This document shows positions 25,796-35,278 of a DNA stretch of 64,000 nucleotides, one piece after another. Both the position numbers and the translations under genes were made by a program. The notes beneath the pieces were generated by a model. That model saw nothing but the letters and a program-made list of their open reading frames with translations, was not told the origin of the DNA and did not search any database. Numbering within the stretch: the stretch's first letter is position 1; each line of letters begins with the position of its first letter. Source of the DNA: Flavobacterium sp. 9AF (GTDB lineage Bacteria > Bacteroidota > Bacteroidia > Flavobacteriales > Flavobacteriaceae); contig NZ_LR733556.1 in NCBI RefSeq assembly GCF_902506265.1, positions 2,660,144 through 2,724,143 on the forward strand, given 5' to 3'.

Positions 25796-26197
25796 TTAAT
25801 TGAGTTTTGTTTTTTTAGTATATATTAAAAATGAGGTTAGGCCAGTAATTAACATCATGAAAAGTTCTAAAAACTTAGACTCTATTATAAGTTGAATGGT
25901 CAAGCCTAATAAAAAAAGTATACTTAAGATTTTAAAAAATAGTACTATTGAATTGACTATCATTTTAGCTTTTAAGGAGAGCTGATTTTTAATTTTTCTT
26001 ACAAAAAATTGGACAGTCATGAATGCTACAATTATTCCAATACCTAAGCTGCATAAAATAAAAATGTTTCTTTCATTGCTGTCTTTATTAAATATAACTT
26101 GAATGAAAAAATAAATTACAACAAATAAAAAAGATAGAATTAAAAATGGTTTGATTCTTTTTGATATAAAAAATAAGAGAAAATCTTTTCTATTCAT
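25796..26197 (-). CDS. Four-helix membrane protein of unknown function
   Basis: A 133-aa protein with four hydrophobic segments at about residues 17-35, 44-64, 79-101 and 108-126, separated by short basic loops. No conserved motif is recognised. Its ATG overlaps the stop of the upstream oxidoreductase gene by one base (TAATG), and the dehydrogenase gene follows after 4 bp, so all three are probably co-expressed. Confidence 0.8.
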   Translation of the reverse strand: MNRKDFLLFFISKRIKPFLILSFLFVVIYFFIQVIFNKDSNERNIFILCSLGIGIIVAFMTVQFFVRKIKNQLSLKAKMIVNSIVLFFKILSILFLLGLTIQLIIESKFLELFMMLITGLTSFLIYTKKTKLN

Positions 26198-27168
26198 TAT
26201 GATTTATTTTCCATCGATTCAATAATCATATAGGCTACACGTAAAGCTTCGGTACCATCTTCCAAGGTTACAATTGGTGTTGTATTATTGTTAATTGCAT
26301 CTGCAAAAGTTTCTAATTCTTCTAAGATAGCATTATTAGCATTTACTTTAGGGTTGTCAAAATAGATTTGTTTTTTTATTCCTTCAGCATTTTGCAAAAT
26401 CATATCAAAATCACCAGGTATTTCAGGTGCATCTTTCATTTTAACCACTTCACATATTTTCTCCAAATAGTCTACAGAAATGTAAGCGTCTTTTTGGAAA
26501 AATCGTGATTTACGCATGTTTTTCATCGAAATTCTACTCGAAGTCACATTGGCAACACAGCCATTTTCAAACTCAATTCGAGCATTAGCAATGTCTGGAG
26601 AATCCGATATAACAGCAACGCCACTAGCATTAACCGATTTTACTTTGGAACGAACCACACTTAAAATAGCATCAATATCATGAATCATTAAATCCAAAAC
26701 TACGGGTACATCTGTGCCTCTTGGGTTAAATTCAGCTAATCGATGGGTTTCAATAAACATTGGGTTTTCAATTTTATCCTTTACAGCTTGAAACGCAGGA
26801 TTAAATCGTTCTACATGACCTACCTGACCTTTTACATTATGTTTTTGTGCCAATGCAATGATTTTTTCAGCTTCTTCAACTGTATTTGAAATCGGTTTTT
26901 CTAAGAACACGTGCTTTCCAGCTTCAATTGATTTTACAGCACAATCATAATGAGAAAGGGTAGGAGTAACAATATCGACAACATCTACTTCGTTTATTAA
27001 GGCTTCAATAGAATCAAATTTTTTATAACCAAATTCGGTTGCTACTTTTTTTGCATTTTCTTCGAAAGGGTCAAAGAAACCAACTAATTGATATTTTGAA
27101 GATTGATTTAATAAACGCAAATGTATTTTTCCTAGATGACCAGCACCTAGAACTCCAACTTTTAACAT
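26197..27168 (-). CDS. Gfo/Idh/MocA-family oxidoreductase
   Basis: A NAD(P)-dependent oxidoreductase acting on a sugar or similar substrate, 323 aa. The Rossmann motif GAGHLG is at about residues 8-13, the family catalytic motif EKPISNTVEEAEKI includes the Lys, and VGHVERFNPA followed by the IHDIDAILSVV segment (His/Asp) fits the C-terminal domain. It is the first gene of a three-gene operon. A CAAAAATA box (TATTTTTG on this strand) lies at 27185-27192. The exact substrate is unknown. Confidence 0.92.
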   Translation of the reverse strand: MLKVGVLGAGHLGKIHLRLLNQSSKYQLVGFFDPFEENAKKVATEFGYKKFDSIEALINEVDVVDIVTPTLSHYDCAVKSIEAGKHVFLEKPISNTVEEAEKIIALAQKHNVKGQVGHVERFNPAFQAVKDKIENPMFIETHRLAEFNPRGTDVPVVLDLMIHDIDAILSVVRSKVKSVNASGVAVISDSPDIANARIEFENGCVANVTSSRISMKNMRKSRFFQKDAYISVDYLEKICEVVKMKDAPEIPGDFDMILQNAEGIKKQIYFDNPKVNANNAILEELETFADAINNNTTPIVTLEDGTEALRVAYMIIESMENKS

Positions 27169-27300
27169 AATAAAGTATTTTCAACAAAAATACATATTTG
27201 TTTGTAGTTTTTTAGAGACAGAATGTATTTTTTTTAAAGGTTATGACTTGTTTTTTGTGATTTTAACTCCTAATTTTACCCAAAACTAATAGCCTATAAA

Positions 27301-27942
27301 TTGAAAGATACACCCAAACATCAAGGACTTAGAAATCAGCTTGCTAAATTATTAGAGCAAAAAGGAATAACAGATAAAAATGTATTGGATGCTATTAAAA
27401 AAATTCCGCGTCATCTCTTTTTAAATTCAAGCTTTGAAGATTTTGCTTATCAAGATAAAGCGTTTCCAATAGCTGCTGGGCAAACTATTTCTCAGCCTTA
27501 CACCGTTGCGTTTCAAAGTCAGTTATTAGAAGTTAAGAGAGAACATAAGATTTTAGAAATTGGTACTGGAAGTGGTTATCAAACTGCTGTGTTGTGCACT
27601 ATGGGAGCCAAAGTATATACCATAGAAAGACAAAACGAACTTTTTAAAATAACTTCTTTATTGTTACCAAAATTAGGAATTAGGCCCAAACATATTTCAT
27701 TTGGAGATGGCTATAAAGGTTTGCCACAATATGCTCCTTTTGATAGTATTATTGTTACCGCTGGTGCACCTTATATTCCACCTGCATTAATGGCTCAGTT
27801 AAAAATAGGTGGAAAGCTAGTTATTCCATTAGGTGAAGAACATCAAATAATGACTTTACTTGTGAGAAAAAACGAATCTCAATTTGAAAAACATGAGTTT
27901 GGAGAATTTCGTTTTGTTCCACTTTTAGAAGATAAAAATTAG
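27301..27942 (+). CDS. pcm: Protein-L-isoaspartate O-methyltransferase
   Basis: Methylates isoaspartyl residues of damaged proteins using S-adenosylmethionine. The 213-aa protein has motif [15 protein letters not shown], the preceding [12 protein letters not shown] substrate motif, and [13 protein letters not shown] afterwards. The start is a TTG at 27301: an in-frame stop at 27271-27273 rules out any ATG upstream, and [13 protein letters not shown] fits the family N-terminus. A TTG-N20-TAATTTTA element (27248-27278) is a candidate promoter. The stop overlaps the convergent smpB stop by 3 bp. Confidence 0.93.
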   Translation: MKDTPKHQGLRNQLAKLLEQKGITDKNVLDAIKKIPRHLFLNSSFEDFAYQDKAFPIAAGQTISQPYTVAFQSQLLEVKREHKILEIGTGSGYQTAVLCTMGAKVYTIERQNELFKITSLLLPKLGIRPKHISFGDGYKGLPQYAPFDSIIVTAGAPYIPPALMAQLKIGGKLVIPLGEEHQIMTLLVRKNESQFEKHEFGEFRFVPLLEDKN

Positions 27943-28391
27943 TATGATTTTTTAATTCGATCTAAATCTCTTTTGGTATCTCTTTCTTTCATCGTTTCCC
28001 TTTTGTCATAGTTCTTTTTACCACGACATAAAGCGATGTCTAGTTTGGCCAATCCTTTTTCATTAGTAAATAATCGTAAAGGAATAATTGTCAACCCTTT
28101 ATTATCACTATCTTTTTGTAGTTTTTTTAACTCTTTTCTATTAAGTAATAGTTTTCTTTCGCTTTTTGCTCTATGATTGTAATGTGTTCCGTAAAGATAT
28201 TCTTCAACTGTGGAATTAATTAAAAACAGTTCGTTATTATTAAATTCACAGAAACTTTCTGCAATAGAAGCTTTGCCTAAACGGATTGATTTAATTTCTG
28301 TTCCAGTCAAAACAATTCCAGCAGTATATCTATCGATTAATTCATAATCGAATTTGGCTCTTTTGTTGAGTATGTTTATCGTCTTTTGCAT
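27939..28391 (-). CDS. smpB: SsrA-binding protein SmpB
   Basis: Works with tmRNA in trans-translation to rescue stalled ribosomes. I start at the ATG at 28391, giving 150 aa beginning [20 protein letters not shown] as in the family; the frame extends seven codons further (to 28412), but a -7-like box (CAAATGTA, 28399-28406) lies in that extension. Core motifs [19 protein letters not shown] and [18 protein letters not shown], and the basic tail [17 protein letters not shown], are all present. Confidence 0.96.
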   Translation of the reverse strand: MQKTINILNKRAKFDYELIDRYTAGIVLTGTEIKSIRLGKASIAESFCEFNNNELFLINSTVEEYLYGTHYNHRAKSERKLLLNRKELKKLQKDSDNKGLTIIPLRLFTNEKGLAKLDIALCRGKKNYDKRETMKERDTKRDLDRIKKSY

Positions 28392-28560
28392 GGGATTGCA
28401 AATGTAATCCAAATAATTATATTAAGAAATTTTTGTATAAAATATTCCTGAGTATTGGTAATTGTTGTGTTTTTAAAAATAATTATAAAAAAATATTGAA
28501 TATTTATTTTTTTATATTAAAAATTATTAAATTCGTAAACCTAACAACAAACAAATTAAT

Positions 28561-30078
28561 ATGAAAAAAACTATTTTCAGGATATGCTTTTTAGCATTTC
28601 TAGGTTTATCTATTTCTTGTACAGAAGATGCTGTTGAGAATAACACATTAGAAGAAGTTCAAAATTTCAATCAAGAATTGTTAACGACAAGACAAATTAA
28701 TGATGAGATAAAAGCAACTTTACAAAGCACTGGAAAATTTTATTGGAAAAATGCTTCGCTTCAAATGTTATGGAGTGCTACTCAACACGGTCAAAATCTT
28801 GTTACGATAGGGTATGGAATTAATAATTCTGATTTTGAAAAATCTTCATCAAAATCTTCAGACATTGAGAAACAATTATTAAGTATTATTTCAAACAACG
28901 AAAATAATCCCTCTGAAAAAATATTAATCTATAGTGATCCAGTTTTAAATATTATAGATGTTATTGTTAAAGATCAAAAAACCTTATATGCGTTAAGAAA
29001 TAATAAGAATGTAAGATATATTGAACCGGGAGATTATCATTTTTTTCAATATGAAGAAGAAAATGGAGCTATGAAAAGCTCAAGTTCAGGGTCTTCTGGA
29101 TGCGGTTATGATGCTGCAACGTTAAGTTCAGCTGATTATACTACAGTTACTCCAAATGCTAAAGTTCCTTGGAGTTTTTATCAACATAACATTCCTAGTG
29201 CATGGAGCAAAAGCACCGGTTCAGGAGTTACAATTGGCGTAATAGATTCTGGTCTTTCTCCAAACCAATCTTTACTAGGAAGTAATTTCAATAATGGTGA
29301 TTCAAGTGGTAGAACTGTTCAAAAATTTGGTACTTATGTTGATTCTATTTGGCCTTGGTCAACTTCTACAGATGGCCCTAACGATCAATGTGGTCATGGG
29401 ACAAGTATGAACGCTACAGCTACAGCTCCGAGAAACAATAAAGGGTTACCAGTAGGAGTAGCTTATAATGCAAACCTAATTTCATATAGAGCGGCTGCAA
29501 ATGTAGTTTTGGATGGTTATCATGAACAAAAAGGGGTGCAAAATGCCTTTACTGGTTTAGGAAATAACTCTTCTGTAAAAATTATTTCAATGTCTATGGG
29601 ACATATTTTCTCTGTTGGAAGAATTGAAGATGGAGTTAAATATGCTTATGGGAAAGGAAAATTAATTTTCTGTGCAGGAGGAACTTCTACTAGTTTTACC
29701 AATTTTGTAGGTGTAATTTTTCCTGCTTGGATGAGTGAAACAGTTGCAGTCACAGGAATTAAAGAAGGATCGGGTTACAATAAATGTTCTAATTGCCATT
29801 CAGGTAGCGAAATCGATTTTACTGTGGTTATGGAAAGATCCAGTTCTGGAAATAATACCCCTGTATTAAGTTATTATGAAAATCAATCTGATTATGTAGG
29901 TGGATCTTCTGTAGCTACAGCAACTACTGCAGGAATGGCTGCATTAGTATGGTCAAAAAATCCAAGTTGGAATAAAGATCAAGTATTAAATAAACTAAAA
30001 CAATCATCTTCTTTATACCCTAATAAGAGTTCTGAATATGGTTATGGCAATATAAATGCTTCGCTAGCAGTACAATAG
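28561..30078 (+). CDS. S8 (subtilisin-like) serine peptidase lipoprotein
   Basis: A 505-aa exported protease. The signal peptide ends LGLSIS-C20, a likely lipidation site. Residues about 50-160 look like an I9-type propeptide/inhibitor (ending YALRNNKNVRYIEPGDY). The catalytic triad is Asp229 (IGVIDSG), His279 (CGHGTSMNA) and Ser450 (GGSSVATATTAGMAAL). The active-site Ser motif has GSS in place of the usual GTS. There is no C-terminal T9SS domain, so it probably stays lipid-anchored. A terminator follows. Confidence 0.93.
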   Translation: MKKTIFRICFLAFLGLSISCTEDAVENNTLEEVQNFNQELLTTRQINDEIKATLQSTGKFYWKNASLQMLWSATQHGQNLVTIGYGINNSDFEKSSSKSSDIEKQLLSIISNNENNPSEKILIYSDPVLNIIDVIVKDQKTLYALRNNKNVRYIEPGDYHFFQYEEENGAMKSSSSGSSGCGYDAATLSSADYTTVTPNAKVPWSFYQHNIPSAWSKSTGSGVTIGVIDSGLSPNQSLLGSNFNNGDSSGRTVQKFGTYVDSIWPWSTSTDGPNDQCGHGTSMNATATAPRNNKGLPVGVAYNANLISYRAAANVVLDGYHEQKGVQNAFTGLGNNSSVKIISMSMGHIFSVGRIEDGVKYAYGKGKLIFCAGGTSTSFTNFVGVIFPAWMSETVAVTGIKEGSGYNKCSNCHSGSEIDFTVVMERSSSGNNTPVLSYYENQSDYVGGSSVATATTAGMAALVWSKNPSWNKDQVLNKLKQSSSLYPNKSSEYGYGNINASLAVQ

Positions 30079-30099
30079 TTTCATTCAATTATTAATTCT

Positions 30100-30138
30100 A
30101 AAAAGACCGTTTTAAATAAAATTAAAGCGGTCTTTTTT
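30100..30138 (+). terminator. Terminator after the subtilase gene
   Basis: AAAAGACCG (30101-30109) pairs with CGGTCTTTT (30128-30136), extended inwards with mismatches, followed by a T run. Confidence 0.85.
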
Positions 30139-30206
30139 ATTTGTTTTTGCAAAGTGATTGTTTTTTTTGTATATTTAATATTATTAACCCCAAATATTTT
30201 CTCATT

Positions 30207-30488
30207 ATGACATTAGAATGCCAACAAATTGACAAAGAATTTATTAATTCATTGCATTTTCCTAATACAGAAGTATTACAAGAAAAAGAAGAAGTTGTTC
30301 AGCGTAAGAACGACCTTGAAAGAGCATTGGCTTTAGGGAATTTGGAACATCTTAAGATGAAAATTTATTTTGAAGATGATACCAGTTTAAAAATGACCGA
30401 GACAACGATTTGGGGAGTAACAGATAATCGAATTATTTTGAAGCAAGGAGTAGTTATACCTTTAAACCGAATTCACAAAATAATTTGA
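30207..30488 (+). CDS. Small conserved hypothetical protein
   Basis: A 93-aa cytoplasmic protein starting at the ATG at 30207 (MTLECQQIDKEFINSLHFP). A longer frame begins with TTG at 30141 but would overlap the upstream terminator region and add a hydrophobic stretch. The N-terminal half is helical and charged (EKEEVVQRKNDLERAL). The C-terminal half is beta-rich (TTIWGVTDNRIILKQGVVIPL) and could be a small barrel. No signal peptide or known family motif. Function unknown. Confidence 0.72.
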   Translation: MTLECQQIDKEFINSLHFPNTEVLQEKEEVVQRKNDLERALALGNLEHLKMKIYFEDDTSLKMTETTIWGVTDNRIILKQGVVIPLNRIHKII

Positions 30489-30496
30489 TTAAATGG

Positions 30497-30527
30497 AAAG
30501 AGCTGTTTTAAAAAAACAGCTCTTTTT
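30497..30527. terminator. Bidirectional terminator between convergent genes
   Basis: A 13-bp stem AAAGAGCTGTTTT (30497-30509) / AAAACAGCTCTTT (30513-30525) with a 3-nt loop. It lies just before the stop of the minus-strand epimerase gene. Confidence 0.87.
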
Positions 30528-30529
30528 AG

Positions 30530-31378
30530 TTAGTATAGTTTTATAAAAAAGGAACATTCAAATTTGCTATTTGGGGGTAATAATTGAATGCCTGCTTTGT
30601 TTAATATATTACCATCAGTTTCTATATCATCTGCATGACCGTACCATGGTTCAATACATAAAAAAGGAGCGTTATCTTTGGTCCAAATGCCTAAATAAGG
30701 GAAACCTTCAAATGATATTTTTAACATAGGATTTCCTTGATGCATTACAATAACTTCAGAAGAATGTAAATTTTTAAATACTAATGCATCTTCTTTAAAT
30801 AAATTATAATTTAGAGGAATAATTCCGTTATTTGATTGAATGGTTTTAGTTTTACCTGAAAACAAATCATTTAAAAGTAGATGACTTTTAAATGTATCGT
30901 CTTTATTAAAATGTAAATCATATTCTTCAATAGGATGGGATAGGGCAAAAGCGGGATGCGCTCCAATTGAAAAAGGTAAATCAAAAGTATTAGCATTATA
31001 AACTTTATAATTTACTTTTATACCAGTAGCAGTTACTAAATAACCAATTTGTAATTCAAATTGAAAGGGATACTTTTCCAAGGTTTCTTCATTATGTGTA
31101 AAAGAAAAAATAACTTCGTCCTCTTTTTGATGTACAATTGAAAAGTCATTATCTCTGGCAAAACCATGCCTTGAAAGTTTATATTCTTTATTACCATAAA
31201 CATAAGTGTCATTTTTTAATCTGCCAACAATAGGAAACAAAACGGGAGATGTTTTATTCCAAAATTGTGTATCCACTTCCCAAATGTAATTTTTATCATC
31301 TTTGTAAAGTGTCACTAATTCTGCACCAAAAGTTGAAATGGATGCTGAAATGTTTTTATTTTTTAATGTTACTATCAT
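30530..31378 (-). CDS. Aldose 1-epimerase-like (galactose mutarotase fold) protein
   Basis: A 282-aa protein of the aldose-1-epimerase/LacX-like group. Visible are the N-terminal strand pattern NISASISTFGAELVTL, RHGFARDNDF with the conserved Arg-His pair, SIGAHPAFA with the second His, and FLCIEPWYG with the acidic residue near the end. The reaction is probably interconversion of hexose (or hexose phosphate) anomers. It is the last gene of a four-gene unit, with one base between it and the upstream membrane-protein gene. Confidence 0.88.
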   Translation of the reverse strand: MIVTLKNKNISASISTFGAELVTLYKDDKNYIWEVDTQFWNKTSPVLFPIVGRLKNDTYVYGNKEYKLSRHGFARDNDFSIVHQKEDEVIFSFTHNEETLEKYPFQFELQIGYLVTATGIKVNYKVYNANTFDLPFSIGAHPAFALSHPIEEYDLHFNKDDTFKSHLLLNDLFSGKTKTIQSNNGIIPLNYNLFKEDALVFKNLHSSEVIVMHQGNPMLKISFEGFPYLGIWTKDNAPFLCIEPWYGHADDIETDGNILNKAGIQLLPPNSKFECSFFIKLY

Positions 31379-31379
31379 C

Positions 31380-32879
31380 TTATTCTTCTGCTAACCCTTT
31401 CCAGTTTCTAATAGCTGTAGAAAGAAAGAAAAGTAAAATTACAATAAATACAAAGTTAAAACACCACATATCTAAAAAATGTTCTCTTAACCACTCACGC
31501 TCTTTTGAAGGATTAATGTAATTGTCATTTTTGTCATAATACGCTAATACTAGAATATAAATAATAGGAATAAAAAATGAAAATGACCAAAGTAGTATAT
31601 TTAATACTATGCGACTTAATTTTACAGACTGGCGTGAATAAAGAATCGATAAAAAATAAATTGAAGATGCCATGATTATTAGTAGTATAAAAATAATATA
31701 AGTTATTTCACTACTACTTAATGCAGAAAAGATTCCAAAGATAATGTTTAGAATTCCAGTCGTTATTAAAGCGATTAACCAGCTTTTACCTGATGTGATT
31801 CTAAATGAAAAAACCAATAAAGATAAACCTAAACCTAAGTATAAATAAATAACAGTTTCTTTGCCATCAAAATAAGGATTCACATGAGCATCAGAAACAA
31901 TATCATATTTTTCTTTTAATACATTTTGTTGGATGTAAAATTTTGAATATTTTGAATTCTCATATTTTTGATAAGGTTGCTGATAGCTTTCTTCATATCT
32001 ATTATAAGGTTCATATTCACCATAATCTTTTAATTGAGGTTTGATATATTGAAATTTCACAAAATCGGGACTATTGTAAGTTATTTCAAACCATTTTTCT
32101 AAAGTTAGATTTGTTTCTAAATGATGTTCCTTTAAAATTTTTAAATGGCTTTCCATTAAGTTTTTAACAGCTACTATATCATGAGTATGTAGCCAATTTT
32201 GAACAGTAATTCTTTGAATGGAATCTTCTTCTTCTGTATTTATTTTAAAATCAAAAATATTACGATTCACTAATGAATATTGATTATATTTTTTGCCTTT
32301 GAAAAGAACATAATCGAAATAAATATAATCTTGCCTTCCTGTATATTGATTGTCTTTATATAAATCAACTTTATTCCCTAAACTGTCAATAAGACCTGAA
32401 GCTAAAGAGTCAATTTCAGTGGCTCCAAAACTGCCATCTATAAAAAAATCGGCATTACTGATGATGCGACATCTGTTTTTAGTTTCTTCTAAAGAGAAAT
32501 AACTTTTTTGATGGAGTTGTTTTCCAAAATGGAAGGGCAAATAGAAAGAAGTTAATAGTAAACAAATGATAAAAATTTGAAGCCATTCATAAAAAATAGC
32601 TTCTTTCGATTTTTTATAAAATGATTTTAAGGCATTATTTTTAAAATAAAATACGAGCCAAAGAATAATAGTTATAATGCTGAATAATATACCAAATAAA
32701 ACAGTAAAAGTTTCTAAATTAATATTTTGTTGATTAGAAAAATCTATCGTTCCATCAATATAACCTAAAGTAAAATAAAGTAAATGAAAGAGTATTCCAA
32801 GAATAAGCATAGGAATAAATTTTGTATTCCAAAGCAAAGGATATTTTAATAGAAGTTGTTTCTGTATGTTTTTTAACAT
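31380..32879 (-). CDS. Large multi-pass membrane protein, likely partner of the ABC ATPase
   Basis: A 499-aa protein not recognised as a standard permease. Three hydrophobic helices lie at about residues 22-41, 57-77 and 95-115, then about 220 hydrophilic residues with many Tyr and Asp/Glu, then about five helices from residue 340 to the end. The layout (ATPase gene 12 bp upstream, no other membrane gene) suggests it is the transmembrane part of that ABC system, with the middle region as an extracytoplasmic domain. That is inference from position. Confidence 0.75.
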   Translation of the reverse strand: MLKNIQKQLLLKYPLLWNTKFIPMLILGILFHLLYFTLGYIDGTIDFSNQQNINLETFTVLFGILFSIITIILWLVFYFKNNALKSFYKKSKEAIFYEWLQIFIICLLLTSFYLPFHFGKQLHQKSYFSLEETKNRCRIISNADFFIDGSFGATEIDSLASGLIDSLGNKVDLYKDNQYTGRQDYIYFDYVLFKGKKYNQYSLVNRNIFDFKINTEEEDSIQRITVQNWLHTHDIVAVKNLMESHLKILKEHHLETNLTLEKWFEITYNSPDFVKFQYIKPQLKDYGEYEPYNRYEESYQQPYQKYENSKYSKFYIQQNVLKEKYDIVSDAHVNPYFDGKETVIYLYLGLGLSLLVFSFRITSGKSWLIALITTGILNIIFGIFSALSSSEITYIIFILLIIMASSIYFLSILYSRQSVKLSRIVLNILLWSFSFFIPIIYILVLAYYDKNDNYINPSKEREWLREHFLDMWCFNFVFIVILLFFLSTAIRNWKGLAEE

Positions 32880-32891
32880 GTGATTTAGGAA

Positions 32892-34034
32892 TTAATTGAC
32901 AAAGAAGCGACGGGTAGAATTAGATATATTTCGCATATAAGAAATAGAAACATGATGATGGATTAGGGTTTTCATGAACTCATTTATCGTAATATTTTCT
33001 GGGAATGTAGCAATGTATGTTCCTCCGTTTTGTTCCAATGAAATAATACTCAGGCTATTAAAAATAGTTTTTAAATCACTTATACTTGTGGGGCTTTCAA
33101 ATTCAATAATGCAATTCTTGATATTATTATTTTCTGTGTTCAAATTTTTCTGAAAACCTTGCTTTAAAAATACGACTTGATTTGATGTTTTTTCTACTTC
33201 ATACAATTGTTGGGAGCTTAAAACAATGGCAATAGGTCGAAAAGGAGAATTAGCAATATTTCTAAAATCATCTAATATCGTTTGCTGAGCCAAAATATCT
33301 AGATTTGCCAAAGGTTCGTCAATTAAAAGAATTTTGGGTCTTCTAAGTAGCATTCGAGCTAGTTCAAAACGCATTTTATATCCAGAAGATAATCCACTCC
33401 AGTTATGATTTCTAAATTTTCGTAACCCTAAACGAGTAATTATTAAATCGATAACAACATTGTTTTCTTCAGGTAAATAACCGTAGCAACTAGCAGTAAA
33501 TTCTAGATTTTCATACATACTACCTCTCCATGTTTCTGTTCTTTGTGGAATATAAACTAGTTTTGTTCGCAAATCATACAAATCATCATAATCAAAATGG
33601 TACTTTATACTTCCTTCAGTAGGAGTAAGTTCACCACACAAACTTCTTAAAAGAGTTGTTTTTCCGTTACCATTTTCTCCAACTAGACCAATAATTTCAC
33701 CTGTTTTAATTTCCAATTGAATAGGACCAAGTGAAAAACTTGAGTTGTATCTTTTTTTTAGGTTGTGGACCGTTATGATAGTTTGATGCTCTGAAATATT
33801 TTTAAGACTTAAAAAAGAATGTAATTCAAGTAGTAAAGTTTCTAACTTTATTTTTTTTTCAGTTAGATTATTTTCGTTAGTGTCTAACCAATTTAAAAAA
33901 GCCGTAGTTTTTTTATAAAAGATAATGTCTTCTGTGTCTAAAGTGAAATCGATAATTCTTTTTACCACAGCATTGAAGTCTTCAAATTGAAGCAACTCTT
34001 TTATTTCTTTGAATTGTTTTTCAAATACATTCAT
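32892..34034 (-). CDS. ABC transporter ATP-binding protein with an N-terminal helical extension
   Basis: A 380-aa ATPase. The ABC domain starts near residue 86. Walker A GENGNGKTT is at residues 119-127, Q-loop IPQRTE near 162, signature LSSGY at 215-219, Walker B ILLIDE at 235-240, then PLANLD. The first 84 residues are a charged helical region not normal for these ATPases, and the last about 90 form a separate C-terminal domain ending SNSTRRFFVN. It is second in an operon with a GNAT enzyme, a membrane protein and an epimerase-like protein. Confidence 0.92.
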   Translation of the reverse strand: MNVFEKQFKEIKELLQFEDFNAVVKRIIDFTLDTEDIIFYKKTTAFLNWLDTNENNLTEKKIKLETLLLELHSFLSLKNISEHQTIITVHNLKKRYNSSFSLGPIQLEIKTGEIIGLVGENGNGKTTLLRSLCGELTPTEGSIKYHFDYDDLYDLRTKLVYIPQRTETWRGSMYENLEFTASCYGYLPEENNVVIDLIITRLGLRKFRNHNWSGLSSGYKMRFELARMLLRRPKILLIDEPLANLDILAQQTILDDFRNIANSPFRPIAIVLSSQQLYEVEKTSNQVVFLKQGFQKNLNTENNNIKNCIIEFESPTSISDLKTIFNSLSIISLEQNGGTYIATFPENITINEFMKTLIHHHVSISYMRNISNSTRRFFVN

Positions 34035-34035
34035 G

Positions 34036-34599
34036 TTATTTAGAAGTATGATGTTTTTTTAATAAACTATAATGTACACTATCTAAAAATTCGCCATTAT
34101 GAAAGCAATTTTCAATAAAATGAGCTTCTTTTTTAAAGCCATTTTTCTCCAAAACTTTAGCTGAAGCAATATTTCTTGGGTCGATGATTGCTTCTACAGA
34201 ATGTAATCCCATTTGTCCAAACCCATAATTTAATAGGATTTGGATAGCTTCAGTAATATAACCTTTGTTTTGATATTCAGGTAAAAGCATATAACCAATT
34301 TCAGAACGGTAATTGTCTAATTCTGTTCTATAAAACCCGATTAGAGAAATTAGTTTATCTTTTCCTTTTTCAGTTACAGCCCAATTGATTGCTTCATTGG
34401 CTTCAACTTTATCTTGAATCATTTTTATATGAGCCATCGCTTCTTCTAAATTGGTTACCAAGGGCCTTGGAATATATTGCATAAGTTCAGGATTGCTTCT
34501 TAAAGCAAAAATTTCGTTAACATCTGTTTGTTGAAGAGCTCTAAAATGTAATCGTTCAGATTCTAAAATAGGAAAAGGCGAGAAGTTAAGTTGTAGCAT
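34036..34599 (-). CDS. GNAT-family N-acetyltransferase (RimJ/RimL type)
   Basis: A 187-aa acetyltransferase. The N-terminus LESERLHFRALQQTDVNEIFALRSNPELMQYI, the acetyl-CoA-binding segment LLPEYQNKGYITEAIQILLNYGF, and the C-terminal HSVEAIIDPRNIASAKVLEKNGFKKEA are the usual motifs of this subgroup, which acetylates ribosomal proteins, small molecules or antibiotics. It starts the four-gene unit, with one base between its stop and the ABC ATPase start codon. Confidence 0.9.
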   Translation of the reverse strand: MLQLNFSPFPILESERLHFRALQQTDVNEIFALRSNPELMQYIPRPLVTNLEEAMAHIKMIQDKVEANEAINWAVTEKGKDKLISLIGFYRTELDNYRSEIGYMLLPEYQNKGYITEAIQILLNYGFGQMGLHSVEAIIDPRNIASAKVLEKNGFKKEAHFIENCFHNGEFLDSVHYSLLKKHHTSK

Positions 34600-34788
34600 A
34601 TTAGATGTATATTGTCTTAAGTAATTGAATTTTTAGTTGCTATTGTAAAAGTCTTGTTTTTTAAGTAAAAAAGTAAACTTTGGATTTAAACAATATTACA
34701 AAATAATTGATATATAAAGAAAAGTCACTTAGAAATTTATTTCTAAATGACCATTCAAACATAAATTATTTGGAGAGAGAAATCTTAT

Positions 34789-35169
34789 TTACGATGCAAC
34801 ACTAGGGTAGAAATTATTTTCACAATAGGTTTTGTAAGCATTTCTAATCATTTTTTTAAACTCTAGTGGAATTATATTTTCTGGAATTCGTCTTAATTTT
34901 TTTAATGATAGATTTTCTTCAATAAGAAACTGTACATGATTGTCTTCATCTAATTGAGTACTCACAATAGTTATTTCATCCATATTGTGAACAACACTGT
35001 TCATTTGTACTCTTTTATTGTTTTGATAATTGATATCAAAACTTTGGTAATTTTGTGTTACTTTAGAGAAATCGAAAGTGATGTAAAGCCCGCTCATAAT
35101 TTCTCTATCGACAAGAAAACCTGTCATCTTTCCGGCATTGTTTAGGATGCTAATTTTTAAATTTCTCAT
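34789..35169 (-). CDS. Hypothetical 126-aa protein behind palindromic operator-like sites
   Basis: Not recognised. No signal peptide or membrane helix, so probably cytoplasmic. The N-terminal half is beta-rich (LKISILNNAGKMTGFLVDREIMSGLYITFDFS), and the last third is basic and helical (KKLRRIPENIIPLEFKKMIRNAYKTYCENN). Upstream on its strand are a candidate promoter (TAACTTTG at 35248-35255 with TTG at 35276-35278, 20 bp apart) and two copies of a 16-bp palindrome, suggesting tight regulation. It could be a small regulator or a stress protein, but nothing proves it. Confidence 0.7.
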   Translation of the reverse strand: MRNLKISILNNAGKMTGFLVDREIMSGLYITFDFSKVTQNYQSFDINYQNNKRVQMNSVVHNMDEITIVSTQLDEDNHVQFLIEENLSLKKLRRIPENIIPLEFKKMIRNAYKTYCENNFYPSVAS

Positions 35170-35247
35170 AGTGATTCATTTTAATTGGTTATTTGGTTAA
35201 CTAGCAATAAAATGATACTCTTGAAAAGATTTTTACACCTTCATTAC

Positions 35248-35278
35248 CAAAGTTAATTTATAGACAAGGATTTAGCAA
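35248..35278 (-). promoter_or_regulatory. Promoter of the 126-aa gene (TTG-N20-TAACTTTG)
   Basis: On the minus strand TTG (plus 35276-35278) is followed after 20 bp by TAACTTTG (plus 35248-35255). The gene start is about 80 bp further on. The palindromes begin at the next base upstream of the TTG. Confidence 0.6.

Noticed and set aside
27939..27942. Overlap of pcm and smpB stop codons read as an error
   Set aside because: The two genes are convergent, and the stop codons TAG (27940-27942) and TAA on the other strand (27939-27941) share bases legitimately.
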